Assembly (NCBI GenBank): GCA_913041535.1
Contig: CAJWJK010000001.1
Location: forward strand, 124,001-188,000
Length of the DNA stretch: 64,000 nucleotides
DNA from: an uncultured Alphaproteobacteria bacterium
GTDB taxonomy: Bacteria > Pseudomonadota > Alphaproteobacteria > VGEJ01
Direction of reading: 5' to 3'
Positions 27,340 to 37,067 of this stretch are shown here, in pieces. Positions within the stretch are counted from its first letter, which is position 1. Every line of letters begins with the position of its first letter. Both the position numbers and the translations under genes were made by a program. The notes beneath the pieces were generated by a model. The model was not told where the DNA came from. It saw only the letters and a program-made list of their open reading frames with translations, and did no database searches.

Positions 27340-29550
27340 TTATAGAAAACTGTAGGGATCAACATCAACACGGACTTTTACAGTGCTCGGTACCCTGACG
27401 TTTTCTAACCATAGACGCAGTATTGCTTGGATGTTGACGTCTCTTGGCGTCTTTATTAGTAATCGGTGTCGATGTTTACCGCGTAGTAGAGCGAGCGGTG
27501 CGGGTGCTGGCCCAAAGATCTTGATATTTTTTTCTCTTGGTGCATTGGTGGCAAATCGTTGAGCTGTTTCCGTTACCCGAACTTCGCTTGACCCCGAGAC
27601 GATTAATGCAGCTAATCGGCCAAATGGAGGCATGTTCTGTACTCGACGAGATTCGGTTTCACGTTGCATGAAGTTGTCTCGGTCGCCGGAGGCAAGTGCC
27701 TTCATGATTGGGTGTTCCGGCATATAAGTCTGCATTACTACGTGACCGGGTTTTTCAGCTCGTCCTGCACGCCCAGCTACTTGGTGCAAAAGTTGATACG
27801 TTCTCTCTGCAGCGCGAAGGTCACCACCAGATAATCCCAGATCTGCGTCTATAACTCCTATCGTGGTTAAGTAAGGAAAATGGTGACCTTTAGCTACGAT
27901 CTGAGTGCCAATCAGTAGGTCTATTTTTCGTTCTGTCATTCTCTCAACCAGTTTATGTGCAGCTTGGGGGCTATTCATTGTGTCGCTGGCCATTATGTCG
28001 ATCTTTGCCCCACCAAATAGTTTTGTTGCTTCTTCGGCCAGTCGTTCAACACCCGGCCCACAAGCTGCAAAACTGTCCTCGGCACAACACGATGAGCAAT
28101 TAGTAGGTAGATCTGAGCTATAACCACAATAATGGCAACGTAGTTGCGATTCCAACCGATGTTCGACAAGCCAAGTGGAACAGTTAGGACATTCAAGGCG
28201 ATGTCCGCACGCTCGACAGAGAGTGAGTGGAGCATAGCCTCGTCGATTAAGGAATAACAGTCCCTGTTCGGATGCCTCAAAGGTTTTGACAAGGCGATTA
28301 ACCAAATCATCGCTAATCCATTGTCCACGTTTCAGAGGGGTGGTACGCATATCTATTGCTTCAATTACTGGTAGTACTGCAGAACCATGTCTGGCAGGGA
28401 GTCGTGCGAGCCCATATCTATGTCGTTCCACATTGACTGTTGTCTCTAAAGACGGCGTTGCTGAAGATAGCACTATGGGGATATTTGCAATTGACGCGCG
28501 TACAACAGCGGTATCGCGCGCATTATATATTACGCCGTCGGTTTGTTTGAAAGAGCTGTCATGCTCTTCGTCGACGACGATGAGGCCTAGTTTGGAAAAA
28601 GGTAGAAACAGCGCTGAGCGGGCGCCAACAACAATACTAGTGCGGCCATCGATGACGTTTCGCCAAGCACGTTGTTTTATTCTCTTGCTAACCCCTGAGT
28701 GCCATTCAATGGGCCGAAAACTAAAACGGCGTTCGAAACGTTCTAACCACTGTGCGGTGAGGGCGATCTCCGGCACTAGAACCAGGACTTGCAATTTTGA
28801 CGCCAGAGTTTGTGCAATAGCTTCAAAATAAACTTCTGTTTTACCAGAGCCGGTTACTCCATCAAGTAATGTAGCGCTAAACCCTTGACCCAACGTAGCT
28901 TTAATCTGTTCCGCGGCTACGGTTTGCTGGTCTGAAAGGAAAATTTGAGAGCTTTCCTGGATGGCTGATGTGCCATCCGGTCCCTCGGGAATCTTTTGGG
29001 TTAAAATCGCACCTGCAGCAACAAGCCTCTTTATTACGGCTGTGCTTGTCTCGGCCCTCCGTGATAGTTCGGCCAGTTCAAGAAGGGGTGTCTCCCTCAG
29101 TACTTTAAGAACGCGTTGGCGGGCTGGCGTTAATGGATTCGGAAGGACGTTAGATACTTGATACCCAGTCTTTAATGGGAGTGGATTAAGTGAGATAGGA
29201 CCTCGCATGATCATTTGAAGAACGGAGCCTAAACTCGATAGAGTGTAGTCAGAAACCCATCTAACCAATTGGCGTAGTTCATTGCTGAGGGGAGGGCATT
29301 CGTACTTCTCTATAATGAATTTTAAGCTTTTCTTAGGTAAGGGTTTCGAAGACGGCGCCCAAACGACGCCATTCACGGTTCGATTGCCTAAGGGAACACG
29401 CACAATGCTCCCATATAGTATTTGGAGTCCGGGGGGGACCCCATAATCATACGTGCTGCTAATTGGTAGAGGTATTAGCACTTTAACTTGAGTAGTAAGT
29501 GCTTTCATGTTTAGTTCGAGCGCACTGGCGCTAGCACCAAAATCAGCCAT
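27340..29550 (-). CDS. priA: Primosomal protein N' (replication restart helicase)
   Basis: A 736-aa superfamily 2 DNA helicase that reloads the replisome at stalled forks. Features are the N-terminal DNA-binding domain (PLPISSTYDYGVP), Walker A in DGVTGSGKTEVY, DEEH Walker B, and the zinc-binding insertion CRACGHRLECPNC...CHYCG...CSSCC. The C-terminal helicase motif is HQVAGRAGRAEKPG. A second ATG at codon 15 (MKALTTQ) is an alternative start closer to usual PriA N-termini. It is divergent from the transaldolase gene, as is common in alphaproteobacteria. Confidence 0.95.
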   Translation of the reverse strand: MADFGASASALELNMKALTTQVKVLIPLPISSTYDYGVPPGLQILYGSIVRVPLGNRTVNGVVWAPSSKPLPKKSLKFIIEKYECPPLSNELRQLVRWVSDYTLSSLGSVLQMIMRGPISLNPLPLKTGYQVSNVLPNPLTPARQRVLKVLRETPLLELAELSRRAETSTAVIKRLVAAGAILTQKIPEGPDGTSAIQESSQIFLSDQQTVAAEQIKATLGQGFSATLLDGVTGSGKTEVYFEAIAQTLASKLQVLVLVPEIALTAQWLERFERRFSFRPIEWHSGVSKRIKQRAWRNVIDGRTSIVVGARSALFLPFSKLGLIVVDEEHDSSFKQTDGVIYNARDTAVVRASIANIPIVLSSATPSLETTVNVERHRYGLARLPARHGSAVLPVIEAIDMRTTPLKRGQWISDDLVNRLVKTFEASEQGLLFLNRRGYAPLTLCRACGHRLECPNCSTWLVEHRLESQLRCHYCGYSSDLPTNCSSCCAEDSFAACGPGVERLAEEATKLFGGAKIDIMASDTMNSPQAAHKLVERMTERKIDLLIGTQIVAKGHHFPYLTTIGVIDADLGLSGGDLRAAERTYQLLHQVAGRAGRAEKPGHVVMQTYMPEHPIMKALASGDRDNFMQRETESRRVQNMPPFGRLAALIVSGSSEVRVTETAQRFATNAPREKNIKIFGPAPAPLALLRGKHRHRLLIKTPRDVNIQAILRLWLENVRVPSTVKVRVDVDPYSFL

Positions 29551-29684
29551 CCATTACACTGTGGCTTGCTGTGAGACTTGTGACAAGGCAACTCATGTGT
29601 CGTTTTATGCTAGCGCATGTTATGTACTAGTATATCAAGTTAAGTCGAGAGTCATTCAACGACTTTTTAGGGATTCAAATCGTC

Positions 29685-30350
29685 ATGAAGTTCTATGTTG
29701 ATACAGCTGACGTCGAAGAGATTCGTGAGCTTTCTGAAACGGGCCTATTGGATGGGGTTACAACCAACCCTTCTCTCATTGCAAAGTCTAACCGCAATGT
29801 CTTCGAGGTTTTGGCTGAGATCTGCGATCTGGTTGACGGTCCCGTTAGCGGAGAGGTGACAGCAACTGATCGCGACGGGATGGTAACCGAGGGTCGTCGA
29901 CTCCATGAAGTTTCTGAAAATGTGATGGTAAAAGTTCCACTCACTTGGGAGGGACTCAAAGCATGTCGAATTCTTAACCAGGCGGGAATTCAGGTAAACG
30001 TAACATTATGTTTTTCGGCTAACCAAGCAGTACTTGCTGCAAAAGCTGGTGCAACCGTTGTGTCACCATTTGTTGGCCGTCTTGATGATATTGGGCAGGA
30101 CGGTATGGCATTGATTCATGATATTCGGTTAGTGTTTGATAACTACCAGGAACTATCTACTGAGATTTTAGTAGCTTCGATCCGTCACCCGATGCACGTA
30201 TTGGAGGCTGCCAAAATCGGTGCTGATATCTGTACTGTACCGCCACAGGTGTTGAGGGCACTTGCGACTCATCCGCTTACGGACACTGGCCTAGAGGCAT
30301 TTCTTGAAGATTGGAAGAAGACTGGGCAGAATATTTTAGGCGAGACTTAG
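29685..30350 (+). CDS. fsa: Transaldolase/fructose-6-phosphate aldolase, small type
   Basis: A 221-aa class I aldolase of the short FSA/TalC type. Markers are [25 protein letters not shown], the catalytic Lys in [14 protein letters not shown], and [11 protein letters not shown] followed by [12 protein letters not shown]. It probably interconverts fructose-6-phosphate or sedoheptulose-7-phosphate with triose phosphates; transaldolase versus pure aldolase activity is not determined by sequence. The neighbours priA, DUF484 and xerC form a familiar alphaproteobacterial order. Confidence 0.92.
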   Translation: MKFYVDTADVEEIRELSETGLLDGVTTNPSLIAKSNRNVFEVLAEICDLVDGPVSGEVTATDRDGMVTEGRRLHEVSENVMVKVPLTWEGLKACRILNQAGIQVNVTLCFSANQAVLAAKAGATVVSPFVGRLDDIGQDGMALIHDIRLVFDNYQELSTEILVASIRHPMHVLEAAKIGADICTVPPQVLRALATHPLTDTGLEAFLEDWKKTGQNILGET

Positions 30351-30446
30351 GCCAGGTCGGTTATCACGCATGATTAGCTATTTTGGTCGTTACTGGGCGA
30401 GAAATTTGTTCAAATCCTAACGATGGTATGAGGAGTGCTAAGGTAA

Positions 30447-31187
30447 GTGGGCAAGGCAGGCCGTGGTGTGAAAGCTAAGGATAATCGGGTTGCAAAGGTT
30501 ACGGCGTCTGATGTGGTTTCATATTTACGGGCGCATCCGAAATTTTTAGACGATCATCCTGAATTATTTTCTGATTTGACGCCTCCTTTGTATCGCAAGG
30601 GACACAAAGTTGTCGATATGCAACATTTTATGATTAAACGATTGCAGCACCAAATCGACGACGCATGTGATCGTGAACAAGCATTAATTTCATCCTGTCG
30701 TGCTAACTTGTCGAGCCAAGGTAGGGTGCATGCTGCTACATTTGCAGTTATTCAGTCTCGGAGCTGGAGCGAGTTGGTAGAAACTGTGACGACCGACTTC
30801 ACTAATCTTCTAGGCATGGATGTAAGTGCGATCTGTATTGAAGCACATGGAACAATGTCAATCAGTGATGGGAGGGCGTATCTCGGAGATACTGAGTATT
30901 TAGGAGCAACTGCGGTATCGCCAGGGTTTGTAGATTCGTTATTAGGTTCAGATCGAGATAGCTTGCTTCGGGAGAATGTTGTGGCTGACGAACGTATTTT
31001 CGGTGATGCTTCCAGTCTTGTTCATTCTGAGGCGTTGCTTCGGTTATGCATTGGTGATAATCGACCAGCTGGGCTTTTAGCTCTCGGTTCGAGTGACGCG
31101 GGCTATTTTCATTCAGGTCAAGGAACCGAGCTGTTATCATTTCTCTCGTCTGTTCTAGCTACATGTATTCAAGCACATCTAGCTTAG
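30447..31187 (+). CDS. DUF484 family protein
   Basis: A 246-aa protein that starts at GTG. The signature VVSYLRAHPKFLDDHPELFSDL followed by VVDMQHFMIKRLQHQID is typical of DUF484. A C-terminal GAF-like domain follows (DRPAGLLALGSSD-like region). The biochemical role is unknown. It overlaps xerC by 25 bp, and the adjacency is conserved in proteobacteria, suggesting a link to chromosome segregation or recombination. Confidence 0.9.
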   Translation: MGKAGRGVKAKDNRVAKVTASDVVSYLRAHPKFLDDHPELFSDLTPPLYRKGHKVVDMQHFMIKRLQHQIDDACDREQALISSCRANLSSQGRVHAATFAVIQSRSWSELVETVTTDFTNLLGMDVSAICIEAHGTMSISDGRAYLGDTEYLGATAVSPGFVDSLLGSDRDSLLRENVVADERIFGDASSLVHSEALLRLCIGDNRPAGLLALGSSDAGYFHSGQGTELLSFLSSVLATCIQAHLA

Positions 31188-32161
31188 GGAATCAGTCTCG
31201 AGGACCTGTGTCAAAAACGGATACTTGGATGGATCAAAGTGTCGTAGGGGCACTTAATAGTTGGGAAGCGTGGCTCTCTTTTGAGCGCCGAGCATCCGAT
31301 AAAACCTGCGTGGCTTATGTGAGGGACTTGCGCACGTTTTTTCAATTTCTTTCAAGCCATTTAGGTAAGAGTGTCAGTATAGATGATCTCTCTAACCTAG
31401 CTAGCTCAGATTTCCGTGCATACATGGCGTATCGGAGGTCGGGCGGTTTATCTAATGCTTCCCGCGCGCGCGCGCTTTCTGCCATTCGAGGATTTTTTTC
31501 GTATCTGAGCCGTACAGGTGTTATGGCCAACCAGGCAATATCAAATGTGCGTTCGCCGAAGTTGGGGCACGGCGTACCTAAGCCCTTATCGGAGGCTGCC
31601 GTGATTGAACTGCTGTCGGCGGCTAATACAAAGGGGCCAGCGCCGTGGGTCGCAACACGTGATCTTGCAGTGTTCGTGATTCTATACGGGTGCGGTTTGA
31701 GGATCTCGGAGGCTTTAAGTTTAAACTGTGCAGATATTCCTGTGCCGGGCCATGAGTTGCTGCGGGTCATTGGCAAGGGAGGGAAGCATCGTATTGTTCC
31801 TGTGCTCCCTATCGTCATGGTGGCGATCAATGAGTACCAATCTATTTGCCCATTTTCTAGACTTCCTAATGATCCATTATTCGTTGGGGTTCGGGGTCGG
31901 CGCTTAAATGCAAGTGTCGTTCAGGCGACGCTGCGTCGAATCAGAGTTCAATTGGATCTTCCGAATAGTGCCACACCGCATGCGCTTCGTCATAGCTTTG
32001 CCACTCACCTTTTAGGTCATGGTGGTGATCTGCGCACGATACAGGAGCTTCTGGGTCACCAATCGCTTTCGACGACTCAACGGTATACTGAAGTAGATAC
32101 CAGGCAGTTGCTGTCTGTCTATGAATTATCACATCCCCGCGCAAAACGTTGTTCAGAATAA
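31163..32161 (+). CDS. xerC: Tyrosine recombinase XerC
   Basis: A 332-aa site-specific recombinase that resolves chromosome dimers with XerD at dif. The N-terminal SAM-like domain is followed by the catalytic residues: Arg in CGLRISEAL, a Lys in GKGGKHRIVPV, His-x-x-Arg in HALRHSFATHLL, His in LGHQSLSTTQ, and Tyr in RYTEVD. The gene overlaps DUF484 and runs convergently to the hydrolase at 32223. Given its location with DUF484, it is the housekeeping Xer protein and not an island integrase. Confidence 0.93.
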   Translation: MYSSTSSLGNQSRGPVSKTDTWMDQSVVGALNSWEAWLSFERRASDKTCVAYVRDLRTFFQFLSSHLGKSVSIDDLSNLASSDFRAYMAYRRSGGLSNASRARALSAIRGFFSYLSRTGVMANQAISNVRSPKLGHGVPKPLSEAAVIELLSAANTKGPAPWVATRDLAVFVILYGCGLRISEALSLNCADIPVPGHELLRVIGKGGKHRIVPVLPIVMVAINEYQSICPFSRLPNDPLFVGVRGRRLNASVVQATLRRIRVQLDLPNSATPHALRHSFATHLLGHGGDLRTIQELLGHQSLSTTQRYTEVDTRQLLSVYELSHPRAKRCSE

Positions 32162-32222
32162 TGCATGTTAGTTTTTGAGAATATGACTGAGAAAAATATG
32201 CTGAACGTGTGTTAAGGCGCAA

Positions 32223-33014
32223 TTATTTATTTTGTAGAGTAAAACGCAACACTGCATCAGCAACTTCACGGGGTTGGTCGAGTTCAGCAAGATGTCGTGC
32301 CCCAGATATTACCGATCGAGATACAGTTCCTGTTATGCTCTCTTCAAATTTTCTAGCATAGTTTAGTGGCAAGACTGGGTCGTCTTCCCCCCAAATAAGA
32401 AGCGTCTTATTTTGGATCCGATGTAGGCGCTTAAGCAATCCGGTATTGCTGAGAGGCCACAGAATTCGGGCAGCCGCTTCATGTGCTCTTTGCTGGATGA
32501 CTTCGTTTTCCAGAGCGTCCTCCTCATCTACGCCGGAAGTTGCTATGTCGTATTTGTCGGGGCTGTTACACATTAAGTTGCGAATCTGTCCTGGCTTCTG
32601 TGCATAAATATCAGTAACAGGCTCGTTTTCATCAAAGAGACCAAGTGGAGCGATCAATGATAAAGTTTTGGCTAACTCTGGCCAAAGAGCTACAGCATCT
32701 GCAGCCAAAGATCCGCCGACGGATGCTCCAATCAAGTGACAGCCTTTAAGGCCAGACTTAGTTAGCAAGTCATGGGTTGCGATAAGCCAATCAAGGTGGT
32801 TGTCAAGGTCAGTATGCAAATTGCTTCCACCTGGAAATCCAGGAAGAGATGGCACAATAACTTGAGTCTCCTCCGCTAAGTGATCAAGAAATGGGGTCCA
32901 CGATGTGAGGCCGCCTATTCCGGCAAGAAATCCTATTTTCTCACCAGTTCCTTTCTCCCAGATGCGGCATTGATGACCATTAATCTGGACGTGCCGCGTA
33001 ATAGGATTACTCAC
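32223..33014 (-). CDS. Alpha/beta hydrolase
   Basis: A 263-aa serine hydrolase. The nucleophile elbow is GASVGGSL, followed by a late Asp in LLIWGEDDPVLP and a His in SGARHLAELDQP. ATG overlaps the stop of the luciferase-like gene (ATGA), so the two are translationally coupled. The substrate is unknown, but the pair probably works on one pathway in which an oxygenase product is cleaved (inference). Confidence 0.87.
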   Translation of the reverse strand: MSNPITRHVQINGHQCRIWEKGTGEKIGFLAGIGGLTSWTPFLDHLAEETQVIVPSLPGFPGGSNLHTDLDNHLDWLIATHDLLTKSGLKGCHLIGASVGGSLAADAVALWPELAKTLSLIAPLGLFDENEPVTDIYAQKPGQIRNLMCNSPDKYDIATSGVDEEDALENEVIQQRAHEAAARILWPLSNTGLLKRLHRIQNKTLLIWGEDDPVLPLNYARKFEESITGTVSRSVISGARHLAELDQPREVADAVLRFTLQNK

Positions 33015-34246
33015 TGTGCTGCCTGTATAGCGGGTTGTTGGTTAACAGAGTTAGTTGAGGGCCACCAGTGATTTTCCCATTCGTCGTCGAATAGGTCTTT
33101 GAGTTGAGGCATAACAGCATCAGCAAATAGTCGCGTATTATATGTAGTTAACTCTCGGCTCATATTTCCAAAGTGTAGAAGCAACATTAAATTTCCGACG
33201 TTTAGATTAATCGCAACTTCACGCAAGCGTTCAGCAACTTCATCGGGCGTTCCCGCAATTACGTACCCAGCGTCGAGAATGCTGTCAAAATCTCTTGCAG
33301 TACCCTGTGCAGCAGTTGGGCCGCTTTGTATCTGAGAACGGACTCGCGCCCGAATGGTTGCTTCGGTTTTGTAGCCTGGAGCGTTAGCAAACCTTGGGTC
33401 GAAGTGCAGACAACGGTCATAGAAGTACTCCGCCGGCTCTCGATATAGATCCATTGCTTCCTTATGAGTCTCTGCAACACCGACAAATTGAAGAAACCCT
33501 GCTCTATACGGATTTCTATCCTTTCCAAGCTCATCCATATGGCTCCAAAATCCTTTCATGGTTGCTTCGCCAGCTTTGTACCCATAGTAAGAAAGGTAAG
33601 CATAAAGGTAGTCCAATTCGGCACACCATTGCCATGTTTCGACGGAGCCTCCACCGGGAACCCAGACGGGAGGATGCGGTTGTTGCACGGGACGCGGCCA
33701 AATATTCACATACCTAAGTTGGTTAAATCTTCCATCAAATGAAAATGTATCGGGTTCTTTCCACGCCCGCATTATCAAATCATGCGCCTCTAAGTAGCGA
33801 GCTCGTAGCATACTGGGGTTTTGTCCGTAGGCGTAGCATGTATCCATTGGTGTGCCCACGGGAAATCCAGCAATTACTCTACCGCCCGACATACAATCAA
33901 TCATTGCCATTTCTTCCGCTACACGTACTGGTGGGTTATATAGGGCCAAAGAATTCCCCATGATACAGATGGCACTTTTGTCAGTTTGACGAGCCAGTGT
34001 GCTAGCAATCAGGTTGGGAGATGGCATGAGCCCGTAGCCGTTAGAGTGATGTTCGTTTACACAGACTCCGTCAAAGCCAACTTCTGCAGCGTATTCAAGT
34101 TCATCAATAAATTCATTGTACATTAGGTGCGCACGGTCAGCCGAAAAGTAGCGAGAGTGAATGTCCACCCAAATAGACGGATTCCTCTCACGGAAATCCT
34201 CAGGTAGCTCTTTGTATGGCATTAGGTGAAAGAAGAGCATTTTCAC
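33011..34246 (-). CDS. LLM class flavin-dependent oxidoreductase
   Basis: A 411-aa luciferase-like TIM-barrel enzyme. Markers are the N-terminal MKMLFFHLMPY, VCVNEHHSNGYGL near residue 60, and IDCMSGGRVIAGFPVG. It would use reduced FMN (or F420) to oxygenate or reduce a substrate. It is the first gene of a two-gene unit with the hydrolase. The 184 bp upstream separate it from kbl and likely hold its promoter. Confidence 0.88.
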   Translation of the reverse strand: MKMLFFHLMPYKELPEDFRERNPSIWVDIHSRYFSADRAHLMYNEFIDELEYAAEVGFDGVCVNEHHSNGYGLMPSPNLIASTLARQTDKSAICIMGNSLALYNPPVRVAEEMAMIDCMSGGRVIAGFPVGTPMDTCYAYGQNPSMLRARYLEAHDLIMRAWKEPDTFSFDGRFNQLRYVNIWPRPVQQPHPPVWVPGGGSVETWQWCAELDYLYAYLSYYGYKAGEATMKGFWSHMDELGKDRNPYRAGFLQFVGVAETHKEAMDLYREPAEYFYDRCLHFDPRFANAPGYKTEATIRARVRSQIQSGPTAAQGTARDFDSILDAGYVIAGTPDEVAERLREVAINLNVGNLMLLLHFGNMSRELTTYNTRLFADAVMPQLKDLFDDEWENHWWPSTNSVNQQPAIQAAQ

Positions 34247-34430
34247 GGCACTATCTCCACTGCAAAATAAGTCAAGTTCTACGGACCATATGACCTGGAA
34301 GCATGCAAAAATACTTCTAAGGACTAGTACTCTGTATTAAAATGTCAAGCGCATACGCTGACCGATATCACTGTAAAGTGCAACCCACAATCCGTGGAGG
34401 TTGGGGTCGGAATCATTTTATTAATACGGC

Positions 34431-35639
34431 TTAGTTAGAGGTGATTCCGCGCGTATCATTAGGCCAAACCTTATTGATGATATCGAGGGCGCGGTCAATA
34501 TCCGACATGCTGTGAGCGCTCGAAACCTGAATGCGGAGTCTTGCTGTGCCTTCTGGCACAACAGGAAAGCCAAACCCAACTACATAAAGGCCTTCATCTA
34601 GCAGGCGTTGTGCGAGCGAAATTGCTGTGCTGGTTTCACCTACTACCACTGGAATTATGCCAGAGTTACCTTCTATTGGAGTTATTCCCATTTCCACTAA
34701 ACGTCGTCGGAAATACTCCACTTTGCCCCGCAAATCGCTAACGATTCCAGGGTTGTCATCAAGCACTTTTAGAGCCATCGCTGCGGCGCGGCACGATGAA
34801 GCAGGAATTGCGTTAGAGAATATGTGTGGGCGTGAGAACTGTATAAGCGTATCTATAACCGTAGCTGAGCCGGCAACAAACCCACCAGATATTCCGCTTA
34901 AAGTTTTTCCAAGAGTTCCAGTATAGATATCGATCTCATTCATGATTCCGTAGTGTTCGCCAATACCTCGCCCTGTTTCTCCAAGCACCCCCAGGCCATG
35001 TGCATCGTCGATAACAAGTGTCGCATCATACTTCTTGGCTAGACTGCATAATTCATCCAATTTTGCGAGGTCTCCTTCCATTGAAAATACACCATCACTT
35101 ATAATGAACCGACACTGGGCATCTGGATGGCGTGACAGCTTCTCTTCGAGGTCCGCCATGTTACTGTGTTTATATATTTCGCGAGTTACTTCACGATGAC
35201 ACAATCGAACGCCGTCGATGATGCTTGCATGGTTTAATTCATCAGAGAATATAGCGTCTCCAGGCTGGGTGAGTGCTGGGAAAACACCGTTGTTTGTGGC
35301 AAAAGCTGATGAGTAGCAGACGGCGGATTCCACCTTAAGGAAGGCAGCTAAACTAGTTTCAAGGTCATGGTGGGCTGTTGTGGTTCCACAAATAAAACGC
35401 GCGGAGGCTGTGCCCGCTCCAAATTCCTCTATACCAGCGTGTGCTGCTTTTACAACTTCCGGATGGTTGGCAAGCCCGAGATAGTCGTTTGCACAGAAAA
35501 TCAATGTGTCGCCAAGCCCTTCGATTGGTGTTTCGGCTCCGGCTGCACCGCTGAGTAGTTTTAGCGTCTTGTAGCGACCTTCTGCCTTTAGGGTGTCTAT
35601 TGCCTTTATGCAACGATCGTTGAACTTAGTGCTGCTCAT
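34431..35639 (-). CDS. kbl: Glycine C-acetyltransferase (2-amino-3-ketobutyrate CoA ligase)
   Basis: A PLP enzyme of 402 aa that cleaves 2-amino-3-oxobutyrate with CoA to glycine and acetyl-CoA. The family pattern is visible: FCANDYLGLANHPEV, ASARFICGTTTAHHDLE, VIDDAHGLGVLGETGRG, and the PLP Lys in IYTGTLGKTLSG. It follows tdh by 11 bp, and together they convert threonine to glycine. The length is normal for Kbl (about 395-400 aa). Confidence 0.95.
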   Translation of the reverse strand: MSSTKFNDRCIKAIDTLKAEGRYKTLKLLSGAAGAETPIEGLGDTLIFCANDYLGLANHPEVVKAAHAGIEEFGAGTASARFICGTTTAHHDLETSLAAFLKVESAVCYSSAFATNNGVFPALTQPGDAIFSDELNHASIIDGVRLCHREVTREIYKHSNMADLEEKLSRHPDAQCRFIISDGVFSMEGDLAKLDELCSLAKKYDATLVIDDAHGLGVLGETGRGIGEHYGIMNEIDIYTGTLGKTLSGISGGFVAGSATVIDTLIQFSRPHIFSNAIPASSCRAAAMALKVLDDNPGIVSDLRGKVEYFRRRLVEMGITPIEGNSGIIPVVVGETSTAISLAQRLLDEGLYVVGFGFPVVPEGTARLRIQVSSAHSMSDIDRALDIINKVWPNDTRGITSN

Positions 35640-35650
35640 TTGTCTTTCCT

Positions 35651-36691
35651 TTATAGATCCGAAAAATCAAGGACAACTTTACCGCAGGCGCCTTGATCCA
35701 TCAGTTGAAAACCCCGCGAGTAGCCCTTCGCTGGCATTACGTGAGTTACCACCTTATCCATCAGCTCGGGTGATCTCATCATGAACGATTCAACTTCATA
35801 CCATGTGTCAAACATACGTCGGCCGGTTATGCCATAAAGCGTAAGGCCACGCATAATAACATCGTTACTAAGGTCCATTTCAACAGTACTTGGAGAAATG
35901 CCTAATAGTGCAACATCGGCTCCATTGCTGGCATCCTTAAGTGCTTGGCGCAATGCTGGTGGGTGACCACTCATCTCCAAGATTGCATCTGGCTTTCTCT
36001 GTGATAACTGCTTTCGCCATTCGGCCATTGTGCCAAAGTCGGTCGGATCTAGAACAAGATCTGCTCCCAGCTGATTAGCGAGCTCAGCCCTAAAGTTGTT
36101 AGGTTCTTGGACGGTAATAGATCGAGCGCCGTGGCAGCGTGCAATAGCAACGGCAAATAAACCAATCGCTCCAGCACCTACAATAAGAACATCGCGTCCG
36201 GTCACACCAATTGCTGAAACGGTATGCATGGCATTCCCAACCGGGTCAAATACTGCCGCGTGCTCATCAGGTATGCTATCATTAACCTTCCAAATGTTGG
36301 ATGCTGGAACATTAATTGATTCAGCAAAGCACCCAGCTTTATCAACGCCAATAATTTCCGTATTAGCACAGATGTGAGCTCTTCCTGTCCGGCACTGGTG
36401 GCAATGGCCGCATGTGATATGGCTCTCACAGGAAACGCGGTCACCCACGGATATATGACGGACGTCATTTCCGAGTTCAGTAACGTGGCCAACAAACTCA
36501 TGGCCTATGGTGATAGGTGGGCGGACCCTTCCCGCTGACCACGCATCCCACATATAGATGTGGTGATCGGTGCCACATATTCCGGCTTTGGTCACTGAAA
36601 CCTGCACCTCGCCATAGCCGGGTGGTGCCGGTTTTTCAATTTCCTTATCCCAAACACCGTGTTTGGGTTGTTCTTTAGTTATTGCAAACAT
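35651..36691 (-). CDS. tdh: L-threonine 3-dehydrogenase
   Basis: A zinc-dependent MDR dehydrogenase of 346 aa that oxidises threonine to 2-amino-3-oxobutyrate using NAD. Features are AGICGTDHHIYMWD (catalytic Zn Cys), IGHEFVGHV, and the structural-zinc Cys cluster CGHCHQCRTGRAHIC. The nucleotide loop is VGAGAIGLFAV. It heads the tdh-kbl operon. Divergent promoters shared with soxB would lie in 36692-37067. Confidence 0.95.
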   Translation of the reverse strand: MFAITKEQPKHGVWDKEIEKPAPPGYGEVQVSVTKAGICGTDHHIYMWDAWSAGRVRPPITIGHEFVGHVTELGNDVRHISVGDRVSCESHITCGHCHQCRTGRAHICANTEIIGVDKAGCFAESINVPASNIWKVNDSIPDEHAAVFDPVGNAMHTVSAIGVTGRDVLIVGAGAIGLFAVAIARCHGARSITVQEPNNFRAELANQLGADLVLDPTDFGTMAEWRKQLSQRKPDAILEMSGHPPALRQALKDASNGADVALLGISPSTVEMDLSNDVIMRGLTLYGITGRRMFDTWYEVESFMMRSPELMDKVVTHVMPAKGYSRGFQLMDQGACGKVVLDFSDL

Positions 36692-37067
36692 CTTATAAGC
36701 CGTCCTTACGTAGGAATGATAAACAGGCTACGCCATCCGTCAAATTTTGATCGGCTAGCTAACGTTAGAAACACCCATTCAGTCAAATGTACGGCTAGCA
36801 AGTTAAATTCTTCAAGACTGATTCATCTAGAAATTTCAGTATTTCGTTTGTTAAACGTTCTTTTTTGGTGGTGCTGTACAGCGAAATATTTAAACTTTGG
36901 CTTTATAGTATTCGTAACTGGTGGTTAATTGGTGATTTCATTAAGGAACGTTTCTTGGCCGATGCGGTGAAAAACTCTTGAAGCAGGGGTAGGTTTCAGC
37001 AACTCTCGCAAGCACAAGCGATTTTGCGGTAGATTTGGGATTAAGCGACAGCTTTGGATAGGAAGTT
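36692..37067. promoter_or_regulatory. 376-bp divergent intergenic region between tdh and soxB
   Basis: An AT-rich stretch without a credible gene. The listed 89-aa plus-strand ORF looks spurious: Cys/Trp/Phe-rich with no family resemblance. It must carry the promoters of tdh-kbl and of soxBDAG. A GGATAGGAAG ribosome site precedes soxB. I saw no recognisable glycine riboswitch, but an irregular aptamer could be missed by eye. Confidence 0.5.

Noticed and set aside
31460-31478. Alternating CG run (CGCGCGCGCG) as a repeat element
   Set aside because: It is short and coding for Arg/Ala in xerC; explained by codon use.
31163-32161. XerC gene as an island integrase responsible for the glmS insertion
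   Set aside because: It overlaps DUF484 in the conserved housekeeping order and is nearly 20 kb away, so it is the chromosomal dimer-resolution protein.
36659-36928. 89-aa plus-strand ORF upstream of soxB
   Set aside because: It overlaps the 5' end of tdh antisense and looks like random AT-rich translation, with no family pattern.
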